DNA of 64,000 nt from Oxytricha trifallax (lineage: Eukaryota > Ciliophora > Spirotrichea > Sporadotrichida > Oxytrichidae). The stretch spans positions 1 through 64,000 of the forward strand of contig ARYC01001382.1 in assembly GCA_000711775.1 (NCBI GenBank), written 5' to 3'. This document shows positions 33,001 through 45,735 of the stretch, in pieces. How positions within the stretch are numbered: position 1 is the stretch's first letter; each line of letters begins with the position of its first letter. Below the pieces are notes generated by a model that worked only from the letters and a program-made list of their open reading frames with translations, ran no database searches and had not been told where the DNA came from. The position numbers were made by a program, and so were the translations under genes.

Positions 33001-35887
33001 TTTAAGTTTGCAGATATTTACAATTCTTCCATCAAATCTAAATAAAAATTCACCATCAGCATTTTAAAGACTAATCTATTTATATTGTTGTATAATTTTT
33101 ATCTTTTTAATTTTTCTCCAAATATTTTATATACTTTTATCTAACTTTCAAGAAATCATATAAAAGATGCAAATTAAATTAATTTAATATATCAAAAAAA
33201 CTTTGTAAATATAGTGAAAATTATTTAAGGACGATTTTTGCAATAAACTGGCTAAACAAAATTGAATTAATAAAAGTTATAAAATTGAGTTAAATAACTG
33301 CATTTATTTTCTATTTATTTAAGTCTAGTTAACAAATATTAATAAAAACCTATTAATTCAATAGTTTGGTGTCAATTTTGTATAGATTAGTTTTGCTAAA
33401 ATAGCAGTTGCTTACTCAAATTATATTATTTTTTATTTATTCTTACAATATCCCCGAATAAATTGTATTTTATTAATTATTTACCAATCAATGAAGTTGA
33501 GACAATATTTTTAAATCTGTATTTTTATTAAATTGTTGGTATAATTTAATCTTAATCATTGAATTTTAACTTTTATTAACCATAAGTTTATACAACTTAC
33601 AACTTTAAAAGAGCATTGGCTATATATTATTTAATTATTTAGTGTAAAATATGCCATCATACTTATAATTAGAGGGAAATAAGCAATTCTTCTCTCGCTA
33701 CAATATTTTTGCAAGAAAATTTAAATCAATAAAATTATTCCAATTACTTTTTTTGACAAATCTAGCTTAAATTAGTGATTATGATAATAGTTGTAGTATT
33801 TTAAATTTTGAAAATTTTCTTCAATTTAATAAATATATCAAATTGTTAAATGAACTAACCTGAAATCATTTGAATCTGGTAGTTATTCGAACTTTCTTAT
33901 TTAATCCAAATTTTTATTTCAAAAATAAAAGTTAACTAAAATATAAATTCTATTGATTCGAAGATCTTTATTTGTATCTAATGTTACTTTTTATAATATA
34001 TATAACTTATATAACATTATTCAAGGAAGTTTATGATATATTACTGAGAACTTGTGTTGTAAAATTTGCATGATTATAATCCTTTTAAATTTTTATCCTC
34101 ATTTTTTACTAATTCATGTTTTGATATTCTTTTAATATTTGCCACATTGTATTTAAAGGCTAAATTAAATAATATGGTTATTAGTATTTATTGGCATGTT
34201 TGTAGTAAAAAAAGATGCATTTTAAATTAAGTTACAACTTCTTTTTGCGATGAAGTAATTGAAAATATGAATTTTATATATAGGATTTTATAAGTTCTGA
34301 TTTTTAAATCTAAGTGAATCTAAAAAATCTTATTCCCACAAATTTTATTAAATTCATTAATATCAATCAGTTATTTGCAAATAACAACAGATTATTCTTT
34401 ATTAATTATATGCTATTAAAAATAAGGTTAATTATTTTTTATAAGAATCCTATCATAAATTTCATTTAAAGGATGCCTAATAACATCATGCAATTCTAAT
34501 TATTCATAATTATTTTCAAATTTTTTCCGACTCATTTGTATTGTAATCAGTATTTTTATTGACAAAAAATGAAATAAATCAATGAATTGACTAAATTTAT
34601 AACCATAAACGTTTGTATAGGCTCATTAAAAATAGAATGCAGGCATTTTGATTAAACTTTAAAATAAGTGATTATTCCAGGATTAGTTTTTATATGAACT
34701 AATATTTTTAATTAATTTAATAGTTTTTTATATATTAGGGGAAGAACGATCATTATAAAGTATAAAATCTCTCACAGCATATTGAAAATATTTGTAACAA
34801 ATAAAAATTTCAATATAAAAGCTTAAGTTATAATGTTCAATAACCTCGACCTTAGCTATTATCACTAAACTTTTCTAGTAAACAAATCAATTATTGATAG
34901 TTTAGCTGGAATTAAATATAACACTAATAATATTAATTAAAGATTAAAGTTTATAAAATAATTAAAAGGGTTTATTCTAATTATAGCAATGTGATGATTA
35001 TTTAAGTGTAAATAACGTACAAAAAATAAGTTCTACTGTCTTAATAAATGCAATTCATAATTAATGGAAAAAAACTTCATGAATAATTTTGCCAAACTCA
35101 AAAAACGAAATTTATAACCGACTTTAATTATGAATTAAAAATTAAAACTCAGCCATAAATTTAAATAACATAATAACATTTTATATTCACTCTCAGTATA
35201 ACTACTTTTATTATTCAAATATAATCAGTACTAGGTTAATTTTATATTAATCTTAATGATTAGATGCAATTTTTTAATCTTTAAAATAAAAAATATTAAT
35301 AAGCCTTTAAATTGACAGAAAACGGTATTATTTTCTAAATTATCAATTTTTCTAATTTTTAACAAAAGATTAAGTAAAGCGCCCTTAAATTACTTACATT
35401 AAATGCTATTTTATTAATTCTATAGTAATCTATTTTATTTAAATTTAGCTCAAATTTTATCACAAAATTTGAGAAAAAAATAAATATCTTAATATACTGA
35501 AGATAATTAAACATCTTTCAAAAGTTGCATTGATTTATTTGTTTAATATGATAATATTGTTGATTATTATTATCAGATTACTTCTATTTTTTTCAATGGG
35601 TTTATGTGCTTGATTATACTTCTATCAATAAAGACTTTTCATTTTTTTAATTAAAAAACGATTATTATTTAGGAATGCATAAAATAATGTAAAAATAGGG
35701 AGAATGAAATTTAATTGTAAAAATGACATATAAATTAAGAGAGAGCTATTAAGAATCTAGTTATAAGGCTTATAGGCAGGGTAAGTTTGTGAACCAAATT
35801 ATTTTATCTTTTTTACAATGAAAATGATGTTTAAATCATAACTGTAATTAGATATAAGATTAATTAATTTGAGTTAAGAATATCCTC
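33001..35887. other. AT-rich stretch, no gene seen
   Basis: About 2.9 kb of extremely AT-rich DNA. No gene, RNA or repeat is supported. Confidence 0.5.
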
Positions 35888-36520
35888 TCAGAATAAATAA
35901 AGGCCGAGTACTAATAATATCAGCATTTAGCTAAATGATAAGAGAATAGAGAAACTTCCCCCAAGTATCGCAAGAGTTGGCATTTCCAGAACATCAAGCT
36001 CCGAATGAAGTTCACTTGGTATCAGAACCTAAGAAGCAAGATTGCCTGAGAATAAAAGAGCTGAGGCATATACAGATTCGCCATTTACTGTAACTGTTTT
36101 ACATGAGTCAACATCGCAAGGATGCCATAGATCACTAGTGGCCTTGAATGGCTCAACAATCATGCGACCGTCTCTAACAAGACTGACAATACTTGTGACT
36201 TTAAGGGCTTTTGGAAGGTTTGCGCTTGCGTAATTCAAATAGTCTTTGTTGCAATGAGAGATAGAATAGCATGGTGTGGCAACAACATCAAAGCTGAGGC
36301 TGCTAGTATAAACGCAAGGACTGAATGAGCAAGAGTGATAAAAAGTCTTACATTCACTACTTCCTAAACCTTGATCAACTTGACTCTCTTGGCATCTGTA
36401 CCTGCTCCTTTTGGTGAGAAAAAGTCGAATAAGTGCTTTTAAAGTGCCAGAGTGGATGGGAACCCCAGTAGTTGAGATGCCAAGGAGTACAGCACGCACG
36501 GTATACTATTTCAAGATTCC
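35888..36520 (-). CDS. Cys-rich membrane protein fragment
   Basis: The frame is open from a TGA-bounded start near 36690 to TGA at 35888-35890, but only the part left of about 36520 looks coding. It has a Cys-rich stretch (SECKTFYHSCSFSPCVYTS, ATPCYSISHCNKDYL), then VTSIVSLVRDGRMIVEPF and DVDSCKTVTVNGESVYAS, and a C-terminal hydrophobic segment (LAILGGSFSILLSF, LILLVLGLYLF) right at the end. That is the plan of a secreted or surface protein with a terminal anchor. No ATG is found at a sensible place, so the N-terminus must come from another exon or segment. Base use is less AT-rich than the flanks. Confidence 0.55.
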
Positions 36521-36795
36521 TCTGCTCCCCCATTAGTAAGAGCACTCTATCTTTATTGAACTCCTTTAGACAGTTAAAGAATCTGCCCTGGCGCCCCACA
36601 CAGCAAGATAGAGGAAAGCTCTCTGTGCAGAGAGGAAAAGCTCAACAGGCGAGAGAGATTTATAAGTTTAAAATTAATTTGATCAGCATCATCTTTAAGA
36701 TTTACAAGGAAATGTGCCTCAAAGCGCTAGCTCAATACCATTGGTGGTCTGCAAAATAAAATAAAGATATATACTTATCTCGGCCCCCTGCAAAG

Positions 36796-37350
36796 ATGTC
36801 TAAGTCGGAGACCCCAACTCCGTAGATAAAATCATGGAGAATAGAATGGCGCCTCTGGCCGCCACCCAGTCGAAGATCTTCCCGTGACTTCCCCTGCAAT
36901 ACTGGTTTGACAAAAATGCCGAGATGCCCAATGTGGAGACCAGCCTCCAGCTGATAAATAAGCCAAGAAGGAGAGGAGAGACTCGTGAATGGGGGTGCTA
37001 TTGAGGAGAAAGAGCTCTAGAGGCACAAGAGAAGAGACGATGACGATGGTAACTACAGAGGAGGATGCAGGATTGGCTGCGGAGGGTGCCGAAGCGACAG
37101 AGACGACTTATGAGGATAACACGAATGATGCAGATGTCTTGAAGGTAGACCACAAAGAGATAGATCAGAGAATCGCAATACATTGGAGAGACTAGCAATG
37201 GAGGAATCGCAGGAGGCAGAGGAGGAGCTCGGATAGATTTTGATGACAAAGAAGCAAAGGAGATTAAAAGACTGATGAGACATGCCGAACGAAAAGATTG
37301 TTGATAGAACAAATGGAAGTTTAATAGCAATAATAATAAGTAGCAACGGA
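36796..37350 (+). pseudogene. RGG-rich protein fragments
   Basis: Plus-strand patches: MSKSETPTPQIKS at ATG 36796; NRMAPLAATQSKIFP and then YWFDKNAEMPNVETSLQLIN (36840-36960); RDDDDGNYRGG followed by Gly/Cys/Arg (37030-37090); and SNGGIAGGRGGARIDFDDKE through EIKRLMRHAERKD (37190-37290). An RGG box and the start MSK suggest an RNA-binding protein. Frame changes and a TGA break it into at least four pieces. The opposite strand also has long open frames here (36832-37390), but those are Leu/Ser-rich mirrors of the acidic and Arg-rich codons. Confidence 0.4.
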
Positions 37351-37390
37351 AGCCACTAAGTAACAAAAATGAATGTGAATAAAAGTACAT

Positions 37391-40300
37391 TTAGTATCTA
37401 TAAATTAGATTGTTTATGTAAATTTGCTAGATAATTAAGACACTTAAATGATTAAACTAGTTTTTCATTTGATTTTCTTTTTGACTAATTTTTACATTAT
37501 TTTATATAATAGTCAAAATTTCAAAATAATAAGATTTATCATAAAAAAAATTAACAATCAAAGAACATTATGATATTATTTTTTTTATCAATAAATGCAA
37601 AAAATCTTTTCTAATTAAGCTTTGTACATTTCTAATGTTTTAGATATATTCATTATACACCTTCTCACAATTTTGATTTTAGATATATAAATTTCTCTCT
37701 TTTTAATTATTTGTCCAATCACAGATAACACTAAGTTATTTTCTGAACGCCATAAAGTGGTAATTCCAGTATAAGTAAGACCACTATAGTATAATTTACA
37801 GCAACATGTAATTAATAAAATATCTACTTTTTATAATTAGCAATATTGATTAAGATTAATCAAATATAAGTAAAGATATAAACCAATTAGTGATTAGTCA
37901 AAATTATAATGCTAGTATGTTTTCAGAAAACGAACGATTTAATTGTTACCCTAAAACCAATATTTTTAATAATGCAATAGTAAAAAACATATTAACAAAT
38001 GCTAGCATAAAAACTCACCAATTAATTAAATTAAAATCAGCTTTTTGCAAACGATGTTTTGTTCTTGAATATGGAGAATAATTAGGTAGTAAAAACTAAA
38101 ATGAATAATTATTAAATAATCCATGTGATCAATTTCAATTCGAATATTTAATATTTATGAATATATTTACTATAAGTTCTCATTCAAATCAGTAATAGTA
38201 ATAATTAAATAGTTTATGAGTAATATCGTCCAGGCGTCAGACGGGTTCTTTATACTCATAGCTATTGAAAAACCTCTTAATCTTCTGCTCTAGAACTTCT
38301 GAGATACTCATTATTTTATAATCTGACGTCCTATAAAAATTAAGTCAGTCTTATAATGGAAATTGGTAAAAGTAGCAAACAAAAAACACAATGAACAGAA
38401 GCTAAGATTTAAAATTGTATCAAATATCAATTGATGCTCTTAATTCATGGAAAAGAATATTTATTGCAATATTGAGATACTTATTGAATTAAAGTATATG
38501 CTTAAGCAAAGTCGAAGGTTTGGTTAGTTTTACCCAAATTAATTATTTAAAGCTGCAGTAAAACATGGAATTTTTGCAATTTCAAAAACATAATGAGGCA
38601 AAACTATTTTTGTAAAAATATTGAGGATCTATAGTAATGCTATGGATGCCAAATTAATTAAATTAAATAAATTGAGAAACAAATATTCTATTCCTATCAC
38701 TTTTGCTATACAAAACGCAAAATAGGTTAGCCATTATGAAGATTCCTTATAAATTAGAGAATGTTTAATCACAACTTGTAATAAGAATTAATTTTACTGT
38801 TTAATCTTCCTTAATTATTAAGAAATGCAATAGTATACTGATCTATACTAACATTATTTAATTTATATTAATTTAAATAAGAAATTCAGGATTCGCCTAA
38901 TGATACAACTTCATTCAACAGAAAATTTTAAATATACTTAAGATTCATTAAACTTTTTAATATATATATATATGCCATAAAAATATCAGTCAATATGCAG
39001 TAGAAGAATTAACTAGATTTGATAGATGCAGAACAAGACAACCAATCTAAAGCATAATAGTGAAATATGAATCTTTATATTTTTAGGTAGCATTTCGCTG
39101 ATAGTGGATGTCAGCATCAGAGTTAGAAATCTTGATAGGACTTCTTTATAATTGATAATGATATACAATAAGTAGCCATTACGATTGTTGCTCGTAAACC
39201 TATCTATGAAGATGTATTTCTCGAAAAATTTTGGGCACATATTATTGAACAAAACTATGAAAAATCTAACTTACAAGTAACCAAATACATGTCTAAGTGA
39301 TGGGATTAATTTACACTGAAGGCAACTTGGGCATTATTCTTTCAATTTAAGGAGAATTTTCATTGAAAAAAACTCATTTATATAGTAAATGCAATTTAAA
39401 TTGATTAAGTTGTATAGCAGAATTCAAAACAAGATAGCATTTAATACGCGCTTCTACTAATAAATGAGGCAGATATATTAAAAACTAAACAAATTTCGAA
39501 AAACGTAAAATATTAAGAGAAAGAGGTAATGCTCAAAAGCAATTTTAGGAGATACTCTGTCATTTATAGCAATATAATTATTAAGCTATATCAAGATTGT
39601 TTAAATTTCAATAAATTTATTTAAATATTAATCATATTGAATGTTTTTATAAATAAATGATTATGTATAAACCGCTAATTTAAATTTTTTAACTCTTATA
39701 GTTATATATGACTGCTAAACAAATTCATTTACAAAGACTGATAGAATATTAACTACAGTTATTTTTTGGCAAAATATATAAATTTCATGACAATAATTTA
39801 GTGAACTTTTAAGTCCCCTATATTAAAGCTCAAGTTTTATAAACCTAGAATTTTATTTTAAGCATATCCTTAAATGATTCTTACTTATTTATTTAATGTA
39901 TAATAATTATAAAGTTATATAATTAAGGCAAAAGCAACTGCTTATAATAGTTTATGGATTACCATTTAAATATAATAATTATGATTGTTTAAACTGATAT
40001 TTATGATTTTTTTTATTATTCTTTTTTAATGTATTATCAGACACACATTACTAAATAATTTGCAAATATTTTGAACAATATAGAATTAATTAAATTATTT
40101 TTAAACTTTAATATTCACAATAAATATGCTTTAATTGTTTCTAATTTAATTTTCATTAATATAAAAAGAAAGTTCTAAACATCAATTTATAGCTATTATT
40201 TATAAAATTTAAATATAAATTAATCTATATAATTTAATGTTGTCTAGAAATTAATTGATATTGTGCTGCTTTAAAATAATCAATTAGTAATATGGTAGAT

Positions 40301-40924
40301 ATTATAAAGTACTTAAAAATATTATAAAGTTTAGGCTTTGATTTAGATTCGGCTTTTTCTCTGATCCTACAATGATATTCTTCAGAAAAAGAGCAAATTA
40401 AAAATCAATCTTTCAATTAGAAACATATAAATAGCTTGGAATTTTGATATAACAGCAATATATAAATCTAATAAATATAACTTTAAAAAAGATCAACTTT
40501 TGACATTTAAATGGTGACTAGATCTATACTGAATATAACTCTAAATTTTATCGTCATATTTAAAACTAAAAACAATTATGTTATTATAAGCAAATATATG
40601 CAAACTATGAACAAATAAGTGATAAATTTCTTTCTCTCGGTCCCTTGTGCAGAATGAGTAAACAAAATCTATCTGTAAATAGTTTAAGGGTAAAATTATT
40701 AATTTTTACATAAAATGCTTAGTATAATTAAAATATTCCTAATAGCTCGCCACAATGTAAGACTAAAAATATCTCTTTATTATTAAATATTATCATCTTG
40801 TTTGTATTGTTTGAATTCGCAAATATGCCTAATTTTAAGTGTTTTTCTTGAAAAAATTAGAAAGTCCTGCATTAAAAAAGTATAAAACATAAAAAGACAT
40901 AACTTTTTTATATAATACAAACAC
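37391..40924 (+). other. AT-rich stretch with weak open frames
   Basis: Frames without TGA run here for 100-150 codons (37890-38220, 38221-38620, 38620-39010, 39130-39300 on +), but their Asn/Ile/Leu/Gln composition is what AT-rich DNA gives by chance under a TGA-only stop code. The last one (FLEKFWAHIIEQNYEK) is the best. None is supported firmly enough to call a gene. Confidence 0.35.
38237..38311 (-). CDS. Candidate first coding segment of a gene (24 codons)
   Basis: ATG at 38309-38311 opens MSISEVLEQKIKRFFNSYEY and ends KEPV at TGA 38237-38239. It is conspicuously less AT-rich than its surroundings and is flanked by the words CGTCAGACG (38235-38243) and CTGACGTC (38324-38331), an inverted pair sharing CGTCAG. 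A start codon in such a short bounded island is what a terminal macronuclear-destined segment would look like. It could also be a decayed N-terminus. Confidence 0.35.
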   Translation of the reverse strand: MSISEVLEQKIKRFFNSYEYKEPV

Positions 40925-41095
40925 ATTATTTGTCTTTACCTTGGCTTAATTAGAGGATCAGTAGGAGGAAACGATTAAGCTGCAGGAGCATTCATATCAA
41001 AAGGAGATCTAATCATTAACAAACAGAAGGAAGTTTAGAAATTAATTCTTAAGATATTGCTGAAAATAAATAAATGTATGTCATCAATAAAGTTT
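40925..41095 (+). CDS. Coding island, strand uncertain
   Basis: The plus frame reads LYLGLIRGSVGGNDQAAG, then FISKGDLIINKQKEVQK, to a TGA near 41095. The minus strand of the same DNA reads SPFDMNAPAAQSFPPTDPL, which is also protein-like. One of the two is probably a real segment; composition alone cannot decide. Surroundings are AT-rich. Confidence 0.3.
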
Positions 41096-41689
41096 AATTG
41101 AGGTTATTTTCACCACTGCAAGAGATTTGATTGATCTAATTTATAAAAAGTCAAAATTATAATTGATCCAATTAAGTTTTAGCATAAATTGAATGTAAGA
41201 AACGTAATAAATTATCGATTAAAGCAACAAATGATTTTACTGTGGTTTTTAATTGTAAGTATCTTATATATTTCTATTGTAATAGCTTATTTAATGTAAT
41301 CTAGGTGTTATATATATTTAAAATTTATTATATCTTAGTCAATTATATTATATAAATGCAAATAAGTCTTTTCTTGTAGCTAATCTCACAAAATTCTTTT
41401 AATTTAGTATTTTATATTATTATTATTATATTTAAAATTCAAAACTAATATAGTTCAAAATTAAATTCACTACTCTTTTCTTTGTTAACAATGTATTCCA
41501 ACCTAAAATTTAGCTGCTCCTTCCCATTAAAATACATCATTTTTAATAATAATTTGCCTTTAATTTATAAATAATTAATATACCTTTTAATCTTCATACT
41601 CTTTTTAATTTATCATGATTATACTGATCGGTCACAACAAGTAATATTAGATAAAACTTATACAAAATTAGTTAAAAACCCCAAACTCA
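41096..41689. other. AT-rich stretch, no gene seen
   Basis: No protein-like frame or repeat supported. Confidence 0.4.
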
Positions 41690-41835
41690 ACATATTTTCA
41701 GCAGCTTCAGCCATCCATCTAATAGCACCTCCTTGTTCTATTATAAATTCATCAACATTCATTAATTATTTATGCCTCGGCAACTGAACTTTCCCTTTCT
41801 ACACTCCAATTGCAAATTGATAAAATAGTTGAAAT
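41690..41835 (-). CDS. Coding island, unknown gene
   Basis: Minus strand reads IGVQKGKVQLPRHKQLMNV and then DEFIIEQGGAIRWMAEAAEN in one frame, with TAG and TAA as Gln. The composition is convincingly protein-like (Trp, Arg, Gly, Ala, Pro) for about 45 residues, then fades on both sides. It looks like a single segment of a gene whose other parts are not visible nearby. Confidence 0.45.
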
Positions 41836-42889
41836 ATTGGTGCTAATTTAGGTACTTATTTATGAAATATTTATAAAGCTTATGAAACAAATCTATTTAA
41901 TATAAAGATTTTAATATTAATAAAGTCAAAGCTAGTAAAGCAAAGATAGAGATATTTCTATTCTACTTTCTGTTAAGATCTCTGTTTTTGGTTCTTATTA
42001 CAGTTTATACTCAATTAAAATTTCTTAAAACTTACTATGATTAAATGATGTGGAAAATATTGATAATTGACTTAATTATACAGTAGTAGGATAAGAATTA
42101 AATATAGCTCTCCTAAATAGATTTACTTTAAGCAAAAGTAAATTTAAGAATGATTGAAATGCTGTGTTGAAAGTGATTACAAATATTTAAAATAATTTTA
42201 TAAAACATTCCAAGTTTTCGATAAGTGAATGAAAAATAGTAATCAAATTTTAATTTGTTTAAATCAGTAAAACTTATATAAAAATCTATAGTAATGATGG
42301 TATGTTTGTATTAATCAGCTTAAGTATAATTAAAATTGAAAGCCATAAACACTTCAAAGACACTGGGCTATCTTTTATAAATGCAAAAATATATTCTAAG
42401 CAATCCTCAATAAAAAGATTTATTGTCAATTTTATTTACTTATTCAAATATTAAAAGAATAACAGAATTTAAACTTATTTATTTCCTAATCGCATCATTT
42501 TAATTAAAATATAGTTTGATTGTTCCTAAAATTAGCAGATCTTATTTGAGTTAATATAATAAGCCAAAAATATCTGACAAATAAAATAATATTTCTTTTA
42601 TAAGGGTACTAAATTATGCATGCAAATAGTTTAAAACCTCATTTGATTTTAAATTTGTGCCGAATAATATGTAAATGAAATGATGATGCAGATAAACAAA
42701 TAAATTAAGTATAACTTATTGTTGGGGTTAATTATTTTTTGGATAAATCTTATTGCAAGTAATTTTATTAAAATAATTAATATATACTCCTTTTATTATG
42801 TTTATTCTTTTGTTAATTTTGCATATTTTTAAACTTCAATATTTTATAGATTTAAAAATCATTTATTACATAAAAACACTTCTTTGATA
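41836..42889. other. AT-rich stretch, no gene seen
   Basis: No protein-like frame or repeat supported. Confidence 0.4.
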
Positions 42890-44245
42890 TAATTTAGCGT
42901 TTCTCCTCTCCGTTTTGAATGGTATCACCTGTTTTAATTTTTATTGATTTCTTACTCATATTTTATTTCCATTAAAATTATTTCATTTTCTCTTATATGA
43001 TGACTGATTATCCATTGTTGGAGAGTTAACATTCGGGCTCTCTTATCTTTTTTTCTTAAATATTTAAATTTGCTCTCCAATCACTTTCCTTTGAATTTTA
43101 ACAAGGAATTATTCTTTTTAAAAAGAAATCCTCTTGTCGACTTATCAACTCTCCAATATTCTTTGTTTGTGTATTGGCTTTTTCAATACTTTCTTCAATG
43201 AGTATTCACTCTGGACTTTAGATGATTTGTCAATTTCTATTGTAAAATTCTATTTCCTAGTTAAAAGCAAATATTACCTTTATTTAACCAAATAATATAA
43301 AAATACATAAATCATATTATGGCCTTGTAGTACCGGTGCTAGAAAGTGTGCAATCAGTATTTCCTTCATATCAGGATCTTTCTCTTTAATTTTTAGTTAA
43401 TATTTTCATTTAATAAGTTTATCTGAGTAATAGTAATCACCAATTTCTTCACTAATAATATTTTTATCATTCACTGTTGATCATATATATTAGATTTTCA
43501 AGTTTCATTATTGCAACAAAGTACAAATCTGGATATAATTTATCACAACTATAATATTCTTTATTGTTTATTTGCGTTCTTTAGAATTTGATAGTCAGTT
43601 TATTTGCCCATTTAAATTCAATAATATGCATAAATCAAAGAGATTCACGTGGAAAAATGCAATAATAGTGTATTTTTATAAAACTAATACTAATTGATTT
43701 ATTCATAAAATTACTGTATTTTATTTTTTATTCCCTAAATTATGTTTATCTTTTCGATCTATAGTCTACTTCCAATGCTAATTCTACTTTATAGGCAAAG
43801 TTTCTTTCCTCTGACTCTTCCCTATCTAGCTTCCTCCCTATTGCTGCATTTTATTCACAAGCTAATATTTAATTTAGTTTCTTATGCTTGGGCTTCATAC
43901 AATTGTTATAATTCTCATTGCAATTAAGGTCCATTATCTTCTGCTGAAATTATTATTTCAAGCAAGTTGTATGTTATATCTTCAAATGCAATTCTATCAA
44001 ACTTCATGTTTGTAAAATTATGATGCACTTACCTTTTGTCATAGCTTAATTTATCATTACAATGCTTATTTAATATTAATTATGCTCCTAATTTAAATTA
44101 TTACTCATATGAGGGTGTATTAGTACCGTAACCACTACAACTGTCTCAATTATCAATCGATTTTTATAAATTTTCTCATTGTCATTACTTCTCTTGCTAC
44201 TTGAGTTGTTGCATTAGCTCCACCTTTGTAGCATATTAAAATGGC
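42890..44245 (-). CDS. Cluster of coding islands, unknown gene
   Basis: Minus-strand patches, from right to left: GGANATTQVAREVMTMRKF (about 44225-44160); MKFDRIAFEDITYNLLEIII followed by SAEDNGPQLQ and a TGA (44009-43918); KEKDPDMKEILIAHFLAP and then VLQGHNMIYVFLYYL (about 43400-43300); EIDKSSKVQSEYSLKKVL (about 43240-43180). All are less AT-rich than the gaps between them. Order and orientation are consistent with one gene in segments, but a TGA closes the second patch, so more than one gene or scrambling is possible. Confidence 0.4.
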
Positions 44246-44584
44246 AAAATCAATTTTTATAATTTCATACCTTCAATTTCTTGTTTATTCTTATCACAAT
44301 GATGATTCACTTTTATTTTAGTAGAAATACTAATAAAATAGGATTAATTAATTAACAACTAAGTCAGATATCATAGTAAAACAGTGCAGTTGAAATTAAT
44401 TCTCTGAATATTAATTTAGTTATTTTTAATCATAAGATAATGTAGAGTCGTATTCCTAGTTGCTATTTTGGTAGAACAGTTCTGTTCAAAGTTTAATATA
44501 GTTTATAAATGATAAGATTTCTTACTATTCATGGTATAATAGAAAAAATAATAGGAGAGAAGAATATCATAGAATGTTTCTTTA
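44246..44584. other. AT-rich stretch, no gene seen
   Basis: No protein-like frame or repeat supported. Confidence 0.4.
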
Positions 44585-45069
44585 GGGGGGAAGTTTCCTG
44601 CACTTTTTTTAATTTATGTTAAATTTAATAAATTTAACATAAATTAACAAATTTAATATTTTTATGACCCATAGAGTATTAAGACAATTTTGTTCATCTT
44701 TGAAGTAGCTCAAGAAAATATAGAATTACATTATATAGGCATGGTAAGAACAAGATAAATTTAATCAGAATTACACTAATAATTGGATACATTATCTGGA
44801 AATACTATCGTAAATCTTAATATAATTAAAAGACAGAACCTACAAATTTCAGATGAATAATGTCAGAGTTTTTGGAATATGAATAGAGATATTGACTTTT
44901 GATTAATAAATTAAAGTATAATTATAACAATAAAATTAGTCCTGAAATTGGTTGATAGTTCTTATAAAGGTTAATTTTATTTTTAAAAAATTAGAAATTA
45001 AAATAAGTGCAGGAAACTTCCCTAAATCTTTTTTTTATCATAAACCAGTGCAGGAAATTTCCCCCCCCC
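44585..45069. repeat. MITE with G-run inverted tips
   Basis: Left tip GGGGGGAAGTTTCCTGCACT at 44585; the mirror AGTGCAGGAAACTTCCCT ends at 45023, and a second mirror, AGTGCAGGAAATTTCC followed by a C run, ends at 45069. The duplicated right tip gives alternative element lengths of 439 or 485 bp. Interior is AT-rich and non-coding, with a small palindrome at 44617-44650. Confidence 0.7.
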
Positions 45070-45469
45070 TTTCTTTTTTGTAAATTTATCATTTATTTTA
45101 GTGTTATTTTATTTTGAACTATCATTTATTATTATTTCATAACCTTTAAATAATTAATGAGCTTTTTTATTAGTTTTTAAGTATAAAAACATAATTTCTG
45201 AATTTACTTGTATAAATTGTAATATTAATTTAAATGCGAAAAATGAAAGTTTTTATTCAAAATGCAAAGAATTTTAATTAGATTAGTGAACATAGAAATA
45301 AAATAACTAAAAAGCTTCAAAAAAATAAATTTTGTTTGCTGTTTGCTCAGTCTGGGAAACTTTGAAATTAAATTGATATTATGATTAAATCTTGTTCATC
45401 ATTAAACTAAAAGCTCGATCTAATTAAATTTGCTAACTTAGGTCTACTTCACTGTGTGTTTAATGATTA

Positions 45470-45735
45470 AAATCAAATAAATTTAGCATATCACTGTTTA
45501 ATACTAAAATCAAACCATCAATCTTAGTCGTGACGTAGACGCACAAGAGTTAGTTGACGTGGCAGTCATGAAGTAGAAAACTCAGAAAAAACCATTCTCG
45601 CTATTGCCTAGTCTTCTCCCAAAATCAAGATGTCATCCCAGTTTGTACGTGGGGACAGAGCTCGTGAGATCCAACTTGATAACAGAAGATGGAGAAAAAC
45701 GCTTACCGGTCCCACCGCTGCTGGGAAACGTAATC
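45470..45735 (-). mobile_element. 0.7-kb dispersed germline repeat, copy 3, truncated
   Basis: Inverted relative to copies 1 and 2. It keeps the end with ATTTAGCATAT, the CACTGTTTAAT word, ATCTTAGTCGTGACGT and GACGTGGCAGTC, and stops in the GACCGGTAAGCG region that corresponds to the middle of the full element. About 265 bp of some 700 remain. Confidence 0.65.

Noticed and set aside
36989-37390. Long frames on both strands over the RGG-rich block
   Set aside because: The minus-strand versions are Leu/Ser-rich complements of acidic and Arg/Gly codons. Only the RGG reading on the plus strand looks like a protein, and only in pieces.
37890-39300. Several plus-strand frames of 100-150 codons
   Set aside because: With TGA as the only stop and very AT-rich DNA, frames this long are expected by chance. 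Composition is Asn/Ile/Leu/Gln-rich.
43742-43927. Plus-strand 61-codon frame
   Set aside because: Lies opposite and beside minus-strand patches with better protein composition (MKFDRIAFEDITYN).
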